The position numbers and the translations under genes were made by a program. From positions 1 to 64,000 of the forward strand of contig NZ_JAAQTO010000003.1 of the NCBI RefSeq assembly GCF_011742165.1: 64,000 nt of DNA, in the 5' to 3' direction. The DNA comes from Billgrantia bachuensis. Its GTDB lineage: Bacteria; Pseudomonadota; Gammaproteobacteria; Pseudomonadales; Halomonadaceae. Positions 47,471 through 55,635 of this stretch are shown one piece after another. The first letter of the stretch is position 1; every line of letters starts with the position of its first letter. The notes under the pieces are model-generated. The model did no database searches, was not told the DNA's origin, and worked only from the letters and a program-made list of their open reading frames with translations.

Positions 47471-48736
47471 ATGCCTACCGCCCTTCCTCTGCCGCTATCG
47501 ACCCCCAGCCGCAACCTGGTTCGCCTGACCATCGTGCGTGGCATCACCTGGACCGGTTTCCTGGCGGCGGTCATCGTCGGGATCGAACTGCTTCACTTCG
47601 AACTCGAGGTTACCGCGGTAATCGGCGTCATCGTCGGCATGGGGCTGGTCAATCTCTTCACCTGGTGGCGGCTCGGCCGCCAATGGGCGGTCAACCATAT
47701 CGAATACGTGATTCACCTGCTCGTCGACGTGTTCGGCCTGACGCTACTCTTCTACCTCACCGGCGGCGCCACCAACCCGTTCATCAACTACTACCTGGTA
47801 CCGGTCACCATTGCCGCCGCCACCCTGCCCTGGCGCTACGCCTGGATCGTTGCCGTCTCCGCCATGGCGTCCTACACCTTGTTGATGGGGGACTACCATC
47901 CGGTCCCGCAGTTGACCCACGATCAAGGCAACGAGGTGCTCAACCTGCATGTGCTGGGCATGTGGATCAACTTCGGCCTCTCGGCCGGGCTGGTGACCTT
48001 CTTCATCTACAAGATGGCCCATGCCCTGCGCAGCCGGGAGCGAGCCCTTTCCCAGACCCGCGAGTCGGCGCTGCGTAACGAGCAGATCGTCGCCGTGGCC
48101 ACCCAGGCCGCCGGTACTGCACATGAACTGGGCACGCCCCTGTCGACCATGGCGGTCCTGCTCAGCGAAATGCGCCAGGACGCTCGCAACAATCCCGAGC
48201 TGCTCGAGGACATCGAACTGCTGCGGCGCCAGGTCGACATATGCAAGTCGCGGCTGCGTAACCTGGTCGAGAGTGCCGACCGGCGGCGCATGGCCGAGCC
48301 GGAAGTCCGCGATGCCCGCGACTGGCTGCAGGGCGTGGTGCAGCGCTGGCTGGTGCTGCGCCCCGACGTCAGCCATCGCCTCGAGATCGCCAATCAGCGC
48401 GGCACCCCCTGGCTCAAGGTCGACACGACCCTCGATCAGGCAATTACCAACCTGCTCAACAACGCAGCCGATGCCAACCCCGACGACATCAATATCGGCC
48501 TGGACTGGAACGCTCAGGATGTGGTGATCGACATCCGCGATCACGGCCCCGGGGTCACCCTGGACATCGCCGACCAACTGGGCGAAACCTTCGTCTCGAC
48601 CAAAAGCAAGGGGCTCGGCATCGGGCTGTTCCTGACCCATGCCACGATCAACCGCTTCGGCGGCGGCGTGAGCCTGTATAATCATCCGGACGGGGGGACG
48701 CTGACCGAAGTGATCCTGCCGCACAGTGAGCCCTGA
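47471..48736 (+). CDS. Redox-sensing histidine kinase, RegB/PrrB/ActS type
   Basis: A 421-residue membrane sensor kinase. I chose ATG 47471 behind TGGAGAT. About six membrane helices cover residues 20-185. The motif GGATNPF (98-104) matches the GGxxNPF quinone-binding signature of RegB. The H-box AAGTAHELGTPLSTMAVL has the phospho-His at 218. A Cys at 258 (RRQVDICKSRLRNL) sits where RegB has its redox-active cysteine. The ATPase domain has NLLNNAADA and DHGPGV, GLGIGLFL. It forms a pair with the regulator that follows by 19 bp. It likely tunes respiration or redox-dependent metabolism. Confidence 0.88.
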   Translation: MPTALPLPLSTPSRNLVRLTIVRGITWTGFLAAVIVGIELLHFELEVTAVIGVIVGMGLVNLFTWWRLGRQWAVNHIEYVIHLLVDVFGLTLLFYLTGGATNPFINYYLVPVTIAAATLPWRYAWIVAVSAMASYTLLMGDYHPVPQLTHDQGNEVLNLHVLGMWINFGLSAGLVTFFIYKMAHALRSRERALSQTRESALRNEQIVAVATQAAGTAHELGTPLSTMAVLLSEMRQDARNNPELLEDIELLRRQVDICKSRLRNLVESADRRRMAEPEVRDARDWLQGVVQRWLVLRPDVSHRLEIANQRGTPWLKVDTTLDQAITNLLNNAADANPDDINIGLDWNAQDVVIDIRDHGPGVTLDIADQLGETFVSTKSKGLGIGLFLTHATINRFGGGVSLYNHPDGGTLTEVILPHSEP

Positions 48737-48755
48737 GCGACGCGACGAGGTTGCC

Positions 48756-49295
48756 ATGCAAGACGCCGATACCCGCCTGTTGATCATCGATGACGACGAA
48801 ATGTTCTGCCATGTGCTTTCTCGCGCCATGGCCAGACGCGGCTACGAAGTGCTGGTGGCGAATGACGCGGAGCAGGCTCTGTCGCTGGCTCGACGTCACC
48901 GACCGGAACTGGCCACTCTCGATCTCAAGCTGGAGCACAGCTCGGGGCTGAAGCTGCTGCCGGAGCTGCTCGAGGTGGTACCGAACTGTCGCATCGTGGT
49001 GCTGACCGGCTACTCGAGCATTGCCACCGCCGTCGAAGCGATCAAGCTCGGTGCCGTCAATTACCTGTGCAAGCCCGCCGACGCGGAGGAGATCCTGGTG
49101 GCGCTGGGCCGCGAAGAGGGCAATCCGGAAGCCGAGGTGGCCGACAACCCACCGTCGATCAACCGCATCGCCTGGGAGCATATCCAGAAGGTGCTACAGG
49201 AGCACGACGGCAACATCTCCGCCACCGCCCGTGCCCTGGGCATGCATCGCCGCACCCTTCAGCGCAAGCTGCAGAAGCGACCGGTGCGGCGCTGA
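48756..49295 (+). CDS. Response regulator, RegA/PrrA/ActR type
   Basis: A 179-residue cytoplasmic transcription factor. I chose ATG 48756 behind CGAGG; a GTG at 48726 overlapping the kinase stop is possible. The receiver domain has acidic pair IIDDDE near 11-14, phospho-acceptor Asp56 (LATLDLKLEHSSG), Thr in VVLTGYSSIATAV and Lys in YLCKPA. The C-terminal Fis-type helix-turn-helix reads GNISATARALGMHRRTLQRKLQKRP, the well conserved RegA DNA-binding end. Short length and domain order match RegA. Confidence 0.9.
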   Translation: MQDADTRLLIIDDDEMFCHVLSRAMARRGYEVLVANDAEQALSLARRHRPELATLDLKLEHSSGLKLLPELLEVVPNCRIVVLTGYSSIATAVEAIKLGAVNYLCKPADAEEILVALGREEGNPEAEVADNPPSINRIAWEHIQKVLQEHDGNISATARALGMHRRTLQRKLQKRPVRR

Positions 49296-49318
49296 TCAGA
49301 GACGCAAGAAGGAAGATT

Positions 49319-49394
49319 GAAGAGAGAAGAAGGGATGGAGTTCTTTCTTCCCTCTTCCAGGTGCGTAGCGCCGCTCTGCCCTCTTCGAGCGGCG
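49319..49394. terminator. Two strong hairpins between convergent regA-type and bdhA genes
   Basis: The first hairpin pairs an almost pure purine arm (49319-49335) with a pyrimidine arm (49341-49357): 17 positions, one mismatch, two G-U pairs, loop TGGAG. The second is CGCCGCTC (49369-49376) with GAGCGGCG (49387-49394), loop of 10. They lie in the 109 bp between convergent genes, so a bidirectional terminator is likely. The purine/pyrimidine asymmetry is unusual. Confidence 0.6.
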
Positions 49395-49404
49395 TAGCCG
49401 CGTC

Positions 49405-50178
49405 TTATTGTGCCGTCCAGCCCAAGTCTATATTCCAGCTCGAGCCGGTGACCGCTCCCGCCGCATCGGACGCCAGGTAGGCCACCAGCCCCGACACCTC
49501 CTCAGGGTCGATCAGTCGCTTGACCGCGGCGTTCTTGAGCATGATCTGCTCCACCACGTCCTGTTCGTTCATGCCGTGCAGCCGGGCCTGGTCGGCGATC
49601 TGGTTCTCCACCAGCGGTGTCTTGACGTAGGCCGGACAGATGGCATTGGCGGTGATTCCCTGGGGGCCGCCCTCCAGCGCCGCCGTCTTGGTCAGCCCGA
49701 TCATGCCGTGCTTGGCGCTGATGTAGGCCGACTTACCCGGCGAGGCGACCTGGGCGTGCACCGAGGCGATGTTGACGATCCGCCCCCAGCCATTCTGGCG
49801 CATCGAGGGCCACGCCGCCTGGGTCAGAAGGAAAGGCGCCGTCAGCATCAGCTCGATGATCTGGCGCCATTTGGCCTCGGGAAAATCCTCGATCGGCGAC
49901 ACGTGCTGGATGCCGGCATTGTTGACCAGGATATCGACCCGGCCAAAGCGTTTGATGGCCTCCGCCACGGCGGCCTTGCATGCCTCTCCGTCGGTGAGAT
50001 CGGCCTGGAAGAACGCCGCGCCGACGTCATCGGCCTTCTCCTTGGCCTGGGCGTTGAAATCGACGGCCAGCACCTGATGACCGAGTTCGCGAAACTGGCG
50101 TACCACCGCCTCACCGATACCGCTGGCGGTTCCCGTCACCAGGGCGACACGTGGCACGGGGGTCGTTGCGTTGGGCAT
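49405..50178 (-). CDS. bdhA: 3-hydroxybutyrate dehydrogenase
   Basis: NAD-dependent short-chain dehydrogenase interconverting 3-hydroxybutyrate and acetoacetate. The 257 residues have cofactor loop VTGTASGIGEAVVRQFRELG, NNAG in VNNAGIQHVSPIEDFP, catalytic Ser in NIASVHAQVASPGKSAY and YxxxK in YISAKHG. The IQHVSPIEDFP and KHGMIGLTKTAALE blocks are characteristic of this enzyme. The 3-oxoacid CoA-transferase genes 3.7 kb away could take the acetoacetate further, a link with ketone bodies or polyhydroxybutyrate. Confidence 0.9.
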   Translation of the reverse strand: MPNATTPVPRVALVTGTASGIGEAVVRQFRELGHQVLAVDFNAQAKEKADDVGAAFFQADLTDGEACKAAVAEAIKRFGRVDILVNNAGIQHVSPIEDFPEAKWRQIIELMLTAPFLLTQAAWPSMRQNGWGRIVNIASVHAQVASPGKSAYISAKHGMIGLTKTAALEGGPQGITANAICPAYVKTPLVENQIADQARLHGMNEQDVVEQIMLKNAAVKRLIDPEEVSGLVAYLASDAAGAVTGSSWNIDLGWTAQ

Positions 50179-50263
50179 GGGTAAATCCTTCTACACGACG
50201 TTGGGAAAAGAGTGCTTCCAGCATAAGCCCGAGGTGGCAATCAGAGCCAGCCGGGACAAGGCA

Positions 50264-50701
50264 TCACGCCGGCGCCATTACCCTGTCCATCAGGCGCTGG
50301 GCCAGGCGACTTCCCTCCTCTCGGTTTTCAAGATCGGAAAGGTCGTCGAGCAACTCGCAGCGCCACAGCCAAATGTCCTCTTCCAGGATTTCGGCCACGA
50401 AGGGATAACGGCCCGAGGGTAGCTCGAAAGCTCGACGCTCACCCTCGGCTGGTGCCGTCATACTGCCAAAAATCGGGAACAGCACCAGCGACAGCGAGAC
50501 TGGGCTGATCAGCGCACCGACCAGGTAGTCACGCCCCGTCGATGCCACGCCAGCGTCGGGACAGGCTTGAAAACACAAGGCGTCGACATCGAGATGAGGG
50601 TTACGTTCGGGTGCTGCCTCGAGTGCGCCGGCCTGGCGGCGTTTCCAGGCCTGGGCCATCTCGTTCAGGCGCCGGTACTGCTCGGGCGTCGGGGCCAGCA
50701 T
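50264..50701 (-). CDS. HybE/HupJ-like [NiFe]-hydrogenase assembly family protein
   Basis: A 145-residue cytoplasmic protein starting behind AAGGAGA. Segments FQACPDAG, YLVGALISPVSLSLVLFP and AFELPSGRYPFVAEILEE resemble the HybE/HupJ chaperone family that acts in maturation of hydrogenase large or small subunits. No hydrogenase gene is in the window. Non-hydrogenase bacteria can carry such homologues, so function should not be taken from the family name. Confidence 0.55.
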   Translation of the reverse strand: MLAPTPEQYRRLNEMAQAWKRRQAGALEAAPERNPHLDVDALCFQACPDAGVASTGRDYLVGALISPVSLSLVLFPIFGSMTAPAEGERRAFELPSGRYPFVAEILEEDIWLWRCELLDDLSDLENREEGSRLAQRLMDRVMAPA

Positions 50702-50797
50702 GGCACACTCTCCTTTTACGAAAATGATCGGGGTCCCGTTCGGCAGGATGCCTCGCGGCTGCTATTCTGGCAGTTCCATGCGCGACGAGGAATGCCC

Positions 50798-51619
50798 ATG
50801 CTTCCCCAGCAACGCCTAGAGCTGGCCGTCTCCATCGCCCGGGAGGCAGGCGAACGGATCGTGGCGGCCAGGCACAGCCAGACTTTCAATCAGCAGCTCA
50901 AGCACGGTCAGGAACTGGTCACCGATGTGGACGTGGCCGTCGATACCCTGATCAGCGAACGCCTGGATGCCGGCCTGCCGGGCGAGCAGCGGCTCAGCGA
51001 AGAGCTCGCACCGGACCGCGAGGTAATGCGTACGGCCGATGCCCTATGGGTCATCGACCCCATCGACGGCACCGTCAATTTCGCCCACGGCCTGTATCAT
51101 GTCGCGGTTTCCATCGCCTGGGTCAGCGAGGGCAAGACCCGCCTGGGTGTCGTCCATGCCCCCTTCCTCGGCGAGACTTTTACCGCGCTTTGCGGCCAGG
51201 GCGCCTGGTGCAACGGCAAGCCGATTCACGCCAGTCGCACTACCAACCTGCAGCGCTGCCTGGTGGGCACCGGATTTCCCTACCGGCGCGACAGCCGCCC
51301 TCCGCTCATGCGCCGCCTGCTGGCCATCCTGGAGCACTGCCAGGACGTGCGCCGCAACGGCTCTGCCGCTCTCGATCTATGCGACGTGGCCTGCGGTCGC
51401 CTGGATGCCTACTACGAGAGCGTATCGCCTTGGGACTTCGCCGCCGGAGTGCTGATCGCTCGTGAGGCCGGTGCCCGCACCGGACACCTTTATCCCTGTC
51501 CAGAGGGCATTCCCGAAGATCTCTACGGCGAAAACCTGCTGGTCAGTACCCCCGAGATTCATGCCGAGCTCGGCGACCTGCTGCGCGCAGCCGATGCCAA
51601 CGAACTCAGGACGTACTGA
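50798..51619 (+). CDS. Inositol monophosphatase-family protein
   Basis: A Mg-dependent sugar-phosphate phosphatase of the IMPase/FBPase/CysQ superfamily, 273 residues from ATG 50798 (7 nt after GAGG; ATG 50792 is an alternative). Metal-binding motifs are present: EELAPDR near 65, WVIDPIDGTVNFAHG near 84 (DPIDGT) and the C-terminal SPWDFAAGVLIAREAGA near 210. It could act on inositol phosphate, fructose bisphosphate or 3'-phosphoadenosine phosphate; the sequence does not decide. The following gene is grxA. Confidence 0.87.
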   Translation: MLPQQRLELAVSIAREAGERIVAARHSQTFNQQLKHGQELVTDVDVAVDTLISERLDAGLPGEQRLSEELAPDREVMRTADALWVIDPIDGTVNFAHGLYHVAVSIAWVSEGKTRLGVVHAPFLGETFTALCGQGAWCNGKPIHASRTTNLQRCLVGTGFPYRRDSRPPLMRRLLAILEHCQDVRRNGSAALDLCDVACGRLDAYYESVSPWDFAAGVLIAREAGARTGHLYPCPEGIPEDLYGENLLVSTPEIHAELGDLLRAADANELRTY

Positions 51620-51741
51620 GGATTTCACCCGCAACAGTGCGATAGCATCCTCCAATCGGGCCCCTAGCAGCCTGCTATTGGCCCCCTGTCCTTCCATCCG
51701 TCACAATGCCACCCAGGAAATTATCTTCAGGAGAGCTTTTT

Positions 51742-52002
51742 ATGTTCGTGGTCATCTTCGGTCGTCCCGGTTGCCCCTTCTGCGTTCGTGCTCAGCAGCT
51801 CGCCCAGAGCCTGGAAAGTGCCAATGTGATAGAAGGGCATCGCTACGTGGATATTTGGGCCGAAGGCATCAGCAAGGCCGATCTGGAGAAGACCATCGGC
51901 AAGCCGGTCTCGACCGTACCACAGGTGTTCATCGACCAGACCCACGTCGGCGGCTTCACCGAGTTCGACCGATACGTGCGCGAAAATGCCCTGATGGCAT
52001 GA
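51742..52002 (+). CDS. grxA: Glutaredoxin 1-type protein
   Basis: Glutathione-dependent dithiol oxidoreductase, 86 residues, the size of E. coli Grx1 and very similar in order. I chose ATG 51742 behind GGAGAGC. The active site is GRPGCPFCVRA (CPFC near residues 11-14); glutathione contacts expected in KPVSTVPQVFIDQTHVGGFTEF are present. Putative roles are ribonucleotide reductase and arsenate or PAPS reductase support. It is followed by a GC hairpin. Confidence 0.94.
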   Translation: MFVVIFGRPGCPFCVRAQQLAQSLESANVIEGHRYVDIWAEGISKADLEKTIGKPVSTVPQVFIDQTHVGGFTEFDRYVRENALMA

Positions 52003-52010
52003 CGGCCAGC

Positions 52011-52029
52011 GCCGGGACAGTGTCCCGGC
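52011..52029 (+). terminator. Hairpin after grxA
   Basis: GCCGGGAC (52011-52018) pairs with GTCCCGGC (52022-52029) over a 3-nt loop, 9 bp after the grxA stop. The downstream sequence is only modestly T-rich, so this is a moderate terminator call. Confidence 0.55.
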
Positions 52030-52144
52030 CTGCCTTCTGCGTTCAATTCACGTTTAACGTTCTTCCCGCGTTGAAAGCCGTTCCTGACCAGCCCCTATAC
52101 TGAGGTCTAATGCGCAAGCGCATCTGGACAATAGGAACGGCACG

Positions 52145-52912
52145 ATGCAAAGGGAAGAATTCCTCCAGCAGCTCTGGCTCGACTACATTCATCATCATCC
52201 GGATGTGGGGATGCTGCGTCTGTGGCCAACGGATGCGCCGGTCGAGTACTTGACGCTTCTCACCCTCAACCAACCTCCCTTCGCTGCCGATGACTTGCTG
52301 CCGACGCTGGGTCATCTCGGCTATCGTCCCGTGCATCGCTACGCCATGGCGGATCGTGGCCTGCTGGTGTCCCTGCTGGCACCGCCGGACAACGGCACCT
52401 GGCTGGTGCTGGCAGAATTCCAGCTCAGCAGCCTATCGCGTGTGCCGCGTGACGAGCTTGCCGGATTGGTCAGCCACGCGCATCCTCAGGATACCCGCGG
52501 CAAGAATCTGCTGAGCCGGGGCCGCCCCTGGGCCATGCCCAGTTGGGATATGTATCGAACGCTGCACGACGCACACCCCCTGGCAGCCTGGATTGCCGCC
52601 ATGGGGCCGAGCGTGCATCACGCCGGCTTCGATTGCGAACGTCTCGGCAGCAGTTTTGAAGCCCTCGACGCCGCCTTGTTCGAGGCTGGCCTCTCGGGAA
52701 GTGAAGATCGCCACCATGGTGTCTTCCCCGTATCACCGCTGCTCCAGTATCGCTTCTACCCCACCTGCTCGCGGCGCCTTGCCTTCGCCGAGGGTGACGA
52801 GCATCGCATCTGCCTGGGTGGCTTGGCCCTGATCCAGAAACGTCTGAGCAGCGACCATGAGCGCAGCGTGGAATTGCTGCTACCCCACCACACGCGTTGC
52901 GAGCTTACCTGA
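52145..52912 (+). CDS. DUF1338 (2-oxoadipate dioxygenase-like) family protein with altered metal site
   Basis: A 255-residue protein starting behind AGGAA. It resembles DUF1338/HglS-type proteins along its length: FLQQLWLDYIHHHP at the start, WLVLAEFQLSSLSRVPRDELAGLV (compare the SELL...LSPE...I block), PSWDMYRTLHDAHPLAAWI and SVHHAGFD. It is shorter than HglS. The N-terminal metal motif NDHxAFRTF is VEYLTLLTL, so the usual His is Tyr35 and the usual Arg is Leu39. The second metal His (NHFT) is probably kept in the HHAG segment. Catalysis like HglS is therefore doubtful. It ends next to a DnaA-box palindrome. Confidence 0.55.
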   Translation: MQREEFLQQLWLDYIHHHPDVGMLRLWPTDAPVEYLTLLTLNQPPFAADDLLPTLGHLGYRPVHRYAMADRGLLVSLLAPPDNGTWLVLAEFQLSSLSRVPRDELAGLVSHAHPQDTRGKNLLSRGRPWAMPSWDMYRTLHDAHPLAAWIAAMGPSVHHAGFDCERLGSSFEALDAALFEAGLSGSEDRHHGVFPVSPLLQYRFYPTCSRRLAFAEGDEHRICLGGLALIQKRLSSDHERSVELLLPHHTRCELT

Positions 52913-52925
52913 GCCAGTGACCGTC

Positions 52926-52954
52926 GCGTTATCCACAGAATCTGTGGATAACGC
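52926..52954. promoter_or_regulatory. Perfect inverted pair of DnaA boxes
   Basis: Two 14-bp arms GCGTTATCCACAGA and its reverse complement are separated by a single A at 52940. Each arm contains a consensus 9-mer TTATCCACA (52929-52937 and 52943-52951). The site lies 13 bp after the DUF1338-like gene stop. It might bind DnaA or act as a hairpin terminator. No other DnaA boxes or AT-rich unwinding region are beside it, so it is not oriC. Confidence 0.6.
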
Positions 52955-53041
52955 TGTGCAAGACGCTGTGACAAGCACCCGCGGCCCAAGAATGACGCGT
53001 GTCGCTCACACTGATCATAAAATCATCACGTATTGAAACGA

Positions 53042-53070
53042 AAAGGCCCAGGCAAATTGCCCAGGCCTTT
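53042..53070 (-). terminator. Rho-independent terminator of scoAB
   Basis: AAAGGCC (53042-53048) pairs with GGCCTTT (53064-53070), with an inner GGC/GCC stem and a symmetric CA/CA internal loop. On the minus strand it lies just past the scoB stop (53088) and is followed by a T run. The symmetric form could also terminate transcription from the other side. Confidence 0.8.
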
Positions 53071-53087
53071 GCGCTACCGCTCATGCC

Positions 53088-53747
53088 TCAATCGAAGGTC
53101 ATTTCCGGCACGTGATCGGGCACGATCAGCTTGCCGGCGGTCTTCTCGACAATCTCCTCGACGCTGACGCCGGGAGCGCGCTCCTTGAGGATGAAGCTGC
53201 CGTTCTCGATCTCCAGATAGGCGAGGTCGGTGAGTACCCGGTTGATGCAGCCGGCGCCGGTCAGCGGCAGTGTGCACTTCTCGAGCAGCTTGGATTCGCC
53301 ATGCTTGGAAGCATGGGTCATGGTGCAGATGATGTTCTCGGCGCCAGCCACCAGGTCCATGGCGCCGCCCATGCCCTTGATCAGCTTGCCGGGAACCATC
53401 CAGGAGGCGATGTTGCCTTCCTGGTCGACCTCGAAGGCGCCAAGCACGGTCAGGTCGACATGGCCGCCGCGGATCATGGCGAAGGATTCCGCCGAATCGA
53501 AGATTGCCGCCCCGGGCCGGGCCGTCACGGTCTGCTTGCCGGCATTGATCATGTCGGGGTCGACTTCGTCCTCGGTGGGGAAGCGTCCCATACCGAGCAG
53601 GCCATTCTCCGACTGCAGCATTACGTCGATACCCTCCGGGACATAGTTGGCCACCAGAGTCGGGATGCCGATTCCCAGGTTGACGTAGAAGCCGTCCTTC
53701 AATTCTTGCGCCACGCGCTGTGCCATCTGTTCACGAGTCAGTGCCAT
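53088..53747 (-). CDS. scoB: 3-oxoacid CoA-transferase subunit B
   Basis: Beta subunit that transfers CoA from succinyl-CoA to acetoacetate, 219 residues. It has the catalytic Glu in SENGLLGMG (family glutamate near residue 48), the NLGIGIPTLVANYVPEGI block and VDLTVLGAFEVDQEGNIASWM. Its partner is directly upstream on the same strand (68-bp gap). It allows use of ketone bodies or of acetoacetate from PHB breakdown, consistent with bdhA nearby. Confidence 0.93.
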   Translation of the reverse strand: MALTREQMAQRVAQELKDGFYVNLGIGIPTLVANYVPEGIDVMLQSENGLLGMGRFPTEDEVDPDMINAGKQTVTARPGAAIFDSAESFAMIRGGHVDLTVLGAFEVDQEGNIASWMVPGKLIKGMGGAMDLVAGAENIICTMTHASKHGESKLLEKCTLPLTGAGCINRVLTDLAYLEIENGSFILKERAPGVSVEEIVEKTAGKLIVPDHVPEMTFD

Positions 53748-53815
53748 CTTGTTTGCCTCTTGTGTTCGGTGGAGAAGCGATACCGGCCGCAGCCGGCCTG
53801 GAAGCGGTGGCGGGC

Positions 53816-54517
53816 TCAGCCCTCGCGCACGGTGCGCTTCTCGATGCGCTTCTCGAAGGTGCCCTGAATGATACGGTCGACGTAGATACCCGGCGTATGG
53901 ATCTGGTCGGGGCGCAGCTCACCCGGCTCGACGATCTCCTCAACCTCCACCACGGTGACCTTGCCGCAGGTGGCGGCCAGCGGGTTGAAGTTCTGGGCGG
54001 TGTCGCGGTACACCACGTTGCCGTAACGGTCGGCCTTCCAGCCCTTGACGATGGCAAAATCGGCGTGGAATGCCTCTTCGAGGATGTAATGCCGCCCATT
54101 GAATTCGCGCACTTCCTTGCCCTCGCCGATCGGTGTGCCGTAGCCCGTGGCGGTATAGAAGGCAGGAATGCCCGCACCGCCGGCACGCATCTTCTCGGCC
54201 AGGGTACCCTGCGGAGTCAGGATCACCTCGATCTCTTCGTTGAGCATCTGCTGTTCGAACAGGGCATTTTCGCCCACATAGGAAGCATAGAAACGCTTGA
54301 TCTGTTTATCTTCCAGCAACACGCCCAAGCCGAAGCCATCGACGCCACAATTGTTGGAGATGACGGTCAGGTCCTTGACCCCGCGGCGCTTGACCTCGGC
54401 GATCAGGTTTTCGGGGATCCCGCACAGGCCGAAGCCCCCGGCAACCAGTGTCATGCCACTTTCGATGCCTGCCATTGCCTCTTCGTAGGAGTACACTCGC
54501 TTATCGAATCCGGACAT
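53816..54517 (-). CDS. scoA: 3-oxoacid CoA-transferase subunit A
   Basis: Alpha subunit, 233 residues. It starts behind ACGAGG. It shows [18 protein letters not shown] (the GGFGxCGIPE motif near residues 27-38), [14 protein letters not shown] and [15 protein letters not shown]. With ScoB it forms the heteromeric succinyl-CoA:3-ketoacid transferase. It is first in the operon and divergent from a LysR gene, its probable regulator. Confidence 0.93.
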   Translation of the reverse strand: MSGFDKRVYSYEEAMAGIESGMTLVAGGFGLCGIPENLIAEVKRRGVKDLTVISNNCGVDGFGLGVLLEDKQIKRFYASYVGENALFEQQMLNEEIEVILTPQGTLAEKMRAGGAGIPAFYTATGYGTPIGEGKEVREFNGRHYILEEAFHADFAIVKGWKADRYGNVVYRDTAQNFNPLAATCGKVTVVEVEEIVEPGELRPDQIHTPGIYVDRIIQGTFEKRIEKRTVREG

Positions 54518-54652
54518 CGCAAAGCCTCGTCTTGTTGTGAAATGGAATACAGAAATGACGGTACATGATCAGTGTTGATCCGCCCAATATATTTGTTAAG
54601 TTTGTTTTTTTTATCAATTGATATGAATTATTTATAAAATGGGCCATCCGTC
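54518..54652. promoter_or_regulatory. AT-rich divergent scoA/LysR regulatory region with a 12-bp palindrome
   Basis: This 135-bp region is markedly A/T-rich compared with the rest of the window. A perfect palindrome TATCAATTGATA lies at 54612-54623 and an extended TATAAAAT at 54633-54640. LysR proteins bind imperfect dyads between divergent genes, so this palindrome is a candidate site for the adjacent regulator. The position near the LysR start would suit autoregulation. Confidence 0.5.
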
Positions 54653-55546
54653 ATGACCGTCAAGCAGCTTCGCGCCTTTCTCGCCGTCGCCCAGACCCTC
54701 AGCTTCACTCAAGCCTGCGAGCGGTTGCACCTGTCGCAACCGGCGCTGAGCCTTGCCATCAAGGGGCTCGAGGAAACTTTGGGCGGCGCACTGCTGATTC
54801 GCAGCACACGCAGCGTCCGTCTCACACCGGAAGGCGAAGTACTGGTACCACTGGCCAAGCGCTTGTTGGCCGACTGGGACAATACCGAGGAGCTGCTGCG
54901 GCAACGCTTCACTCTCCAGCTCGGCCGCGTGGCTCTGGCCGCCATGCCCTCCATCGCCTGCAACCGGTTGCCTCGTGCGCTGAGACGTTTTCGCGAGCGT
55001 TTTCCCCGGGTCAACGTAACGGTGCACGACGTGATCAACGAGCAAGTGATCGACATGGTGCGCCATCAGCAGGTCGAGCTAGGCATCGCCTTCGAGCCGG
55101 AAACCCGTGAAGGCATCGATTTTCTGCCGCTGTTCGACGATACCTTCGTTGCCGTGCTGCCCCCCGATTCGCCCCTCGTCGAGGCCGAATCGATCGACTG
55201 GAAGGCTCTGCTCAGACACGACTTCATCACCCTGCAGCGCCCATCCATGGTGCGCATCCTGCTGGAACAGGCGCTGGCGCGCCAACAAACGGAGCTTCCG
55301 GTGGCTTTCGAGAGCCATCAGCTCGCCACCGTCGGGCGTATGGTGGCTAGCGGCCTGGGCGCCAGCGCCGTACCTTCGCTGTGTCGCGAACAGATGCATG
55401 AACTCGGCGCACGCTGCGTACCGCTCTACGCTCCACAGATCCGCCGTACCGTGGGTGTGGTGCTCGGTGCGGGCCAGGAGCTGTCAACCGCAGCGCGAGC
55501 GCTTCGCGAGGTGCTGCAGACGACCCTGTGCGAACCGCCTGCGTGA
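54653..55546 (+). CDS. LysR-family transcriptional regulator, divergent from scoAB
   Basis: A 297-residue LysR protein. The N-terminal winged helix (residues 1-60) has VKQLRAFLAVAQTLSFTQACE and LSQPALSLAIKGLEETLGG; the substrate domain follows from about 90. It differs from the two HypT-like paralogues in the window. Its head-to-head location with scoA suggests control of CoA-transferase genes by a short-chain acid or ketone body signal, an inference from gene order. No clear ribosome site precedes the ATG. Confidence 0.9.
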   Translation: MTVKQLRAFLAVAQTLSFTQACERLHLSQPALSLAIKGLEETLGGALLIRSTRSVRLTPEGEVLVPLAKRLLADWDNTEELLRQRFTLQLGRVALAAMPSIACNRLPRALRRFRERFPRVNVTVHDVINEQVIDMVRHQQVELGIAFEPETREGIDFLPLFDDTFVAVLPPDSPLVEAESIDWKALLRHDFITLQRPSMVRILLEQALARQQTELPVAFESHQLATVGRMVASGLGASAVPSLCREQMHELGARCVPLYAPQIRRTVGVVLGAGQELSTAARALREVLQTTLCEPPA

Positions 55547-55635
55547 AACGAGGTGCTGGGCAGCCTGAGCCCGATCCATTAGCATGTGCGGCTATCGCCC
55601 AAAAGAGCAAAGGCGCAACGATTAAGGAGTCAGGC

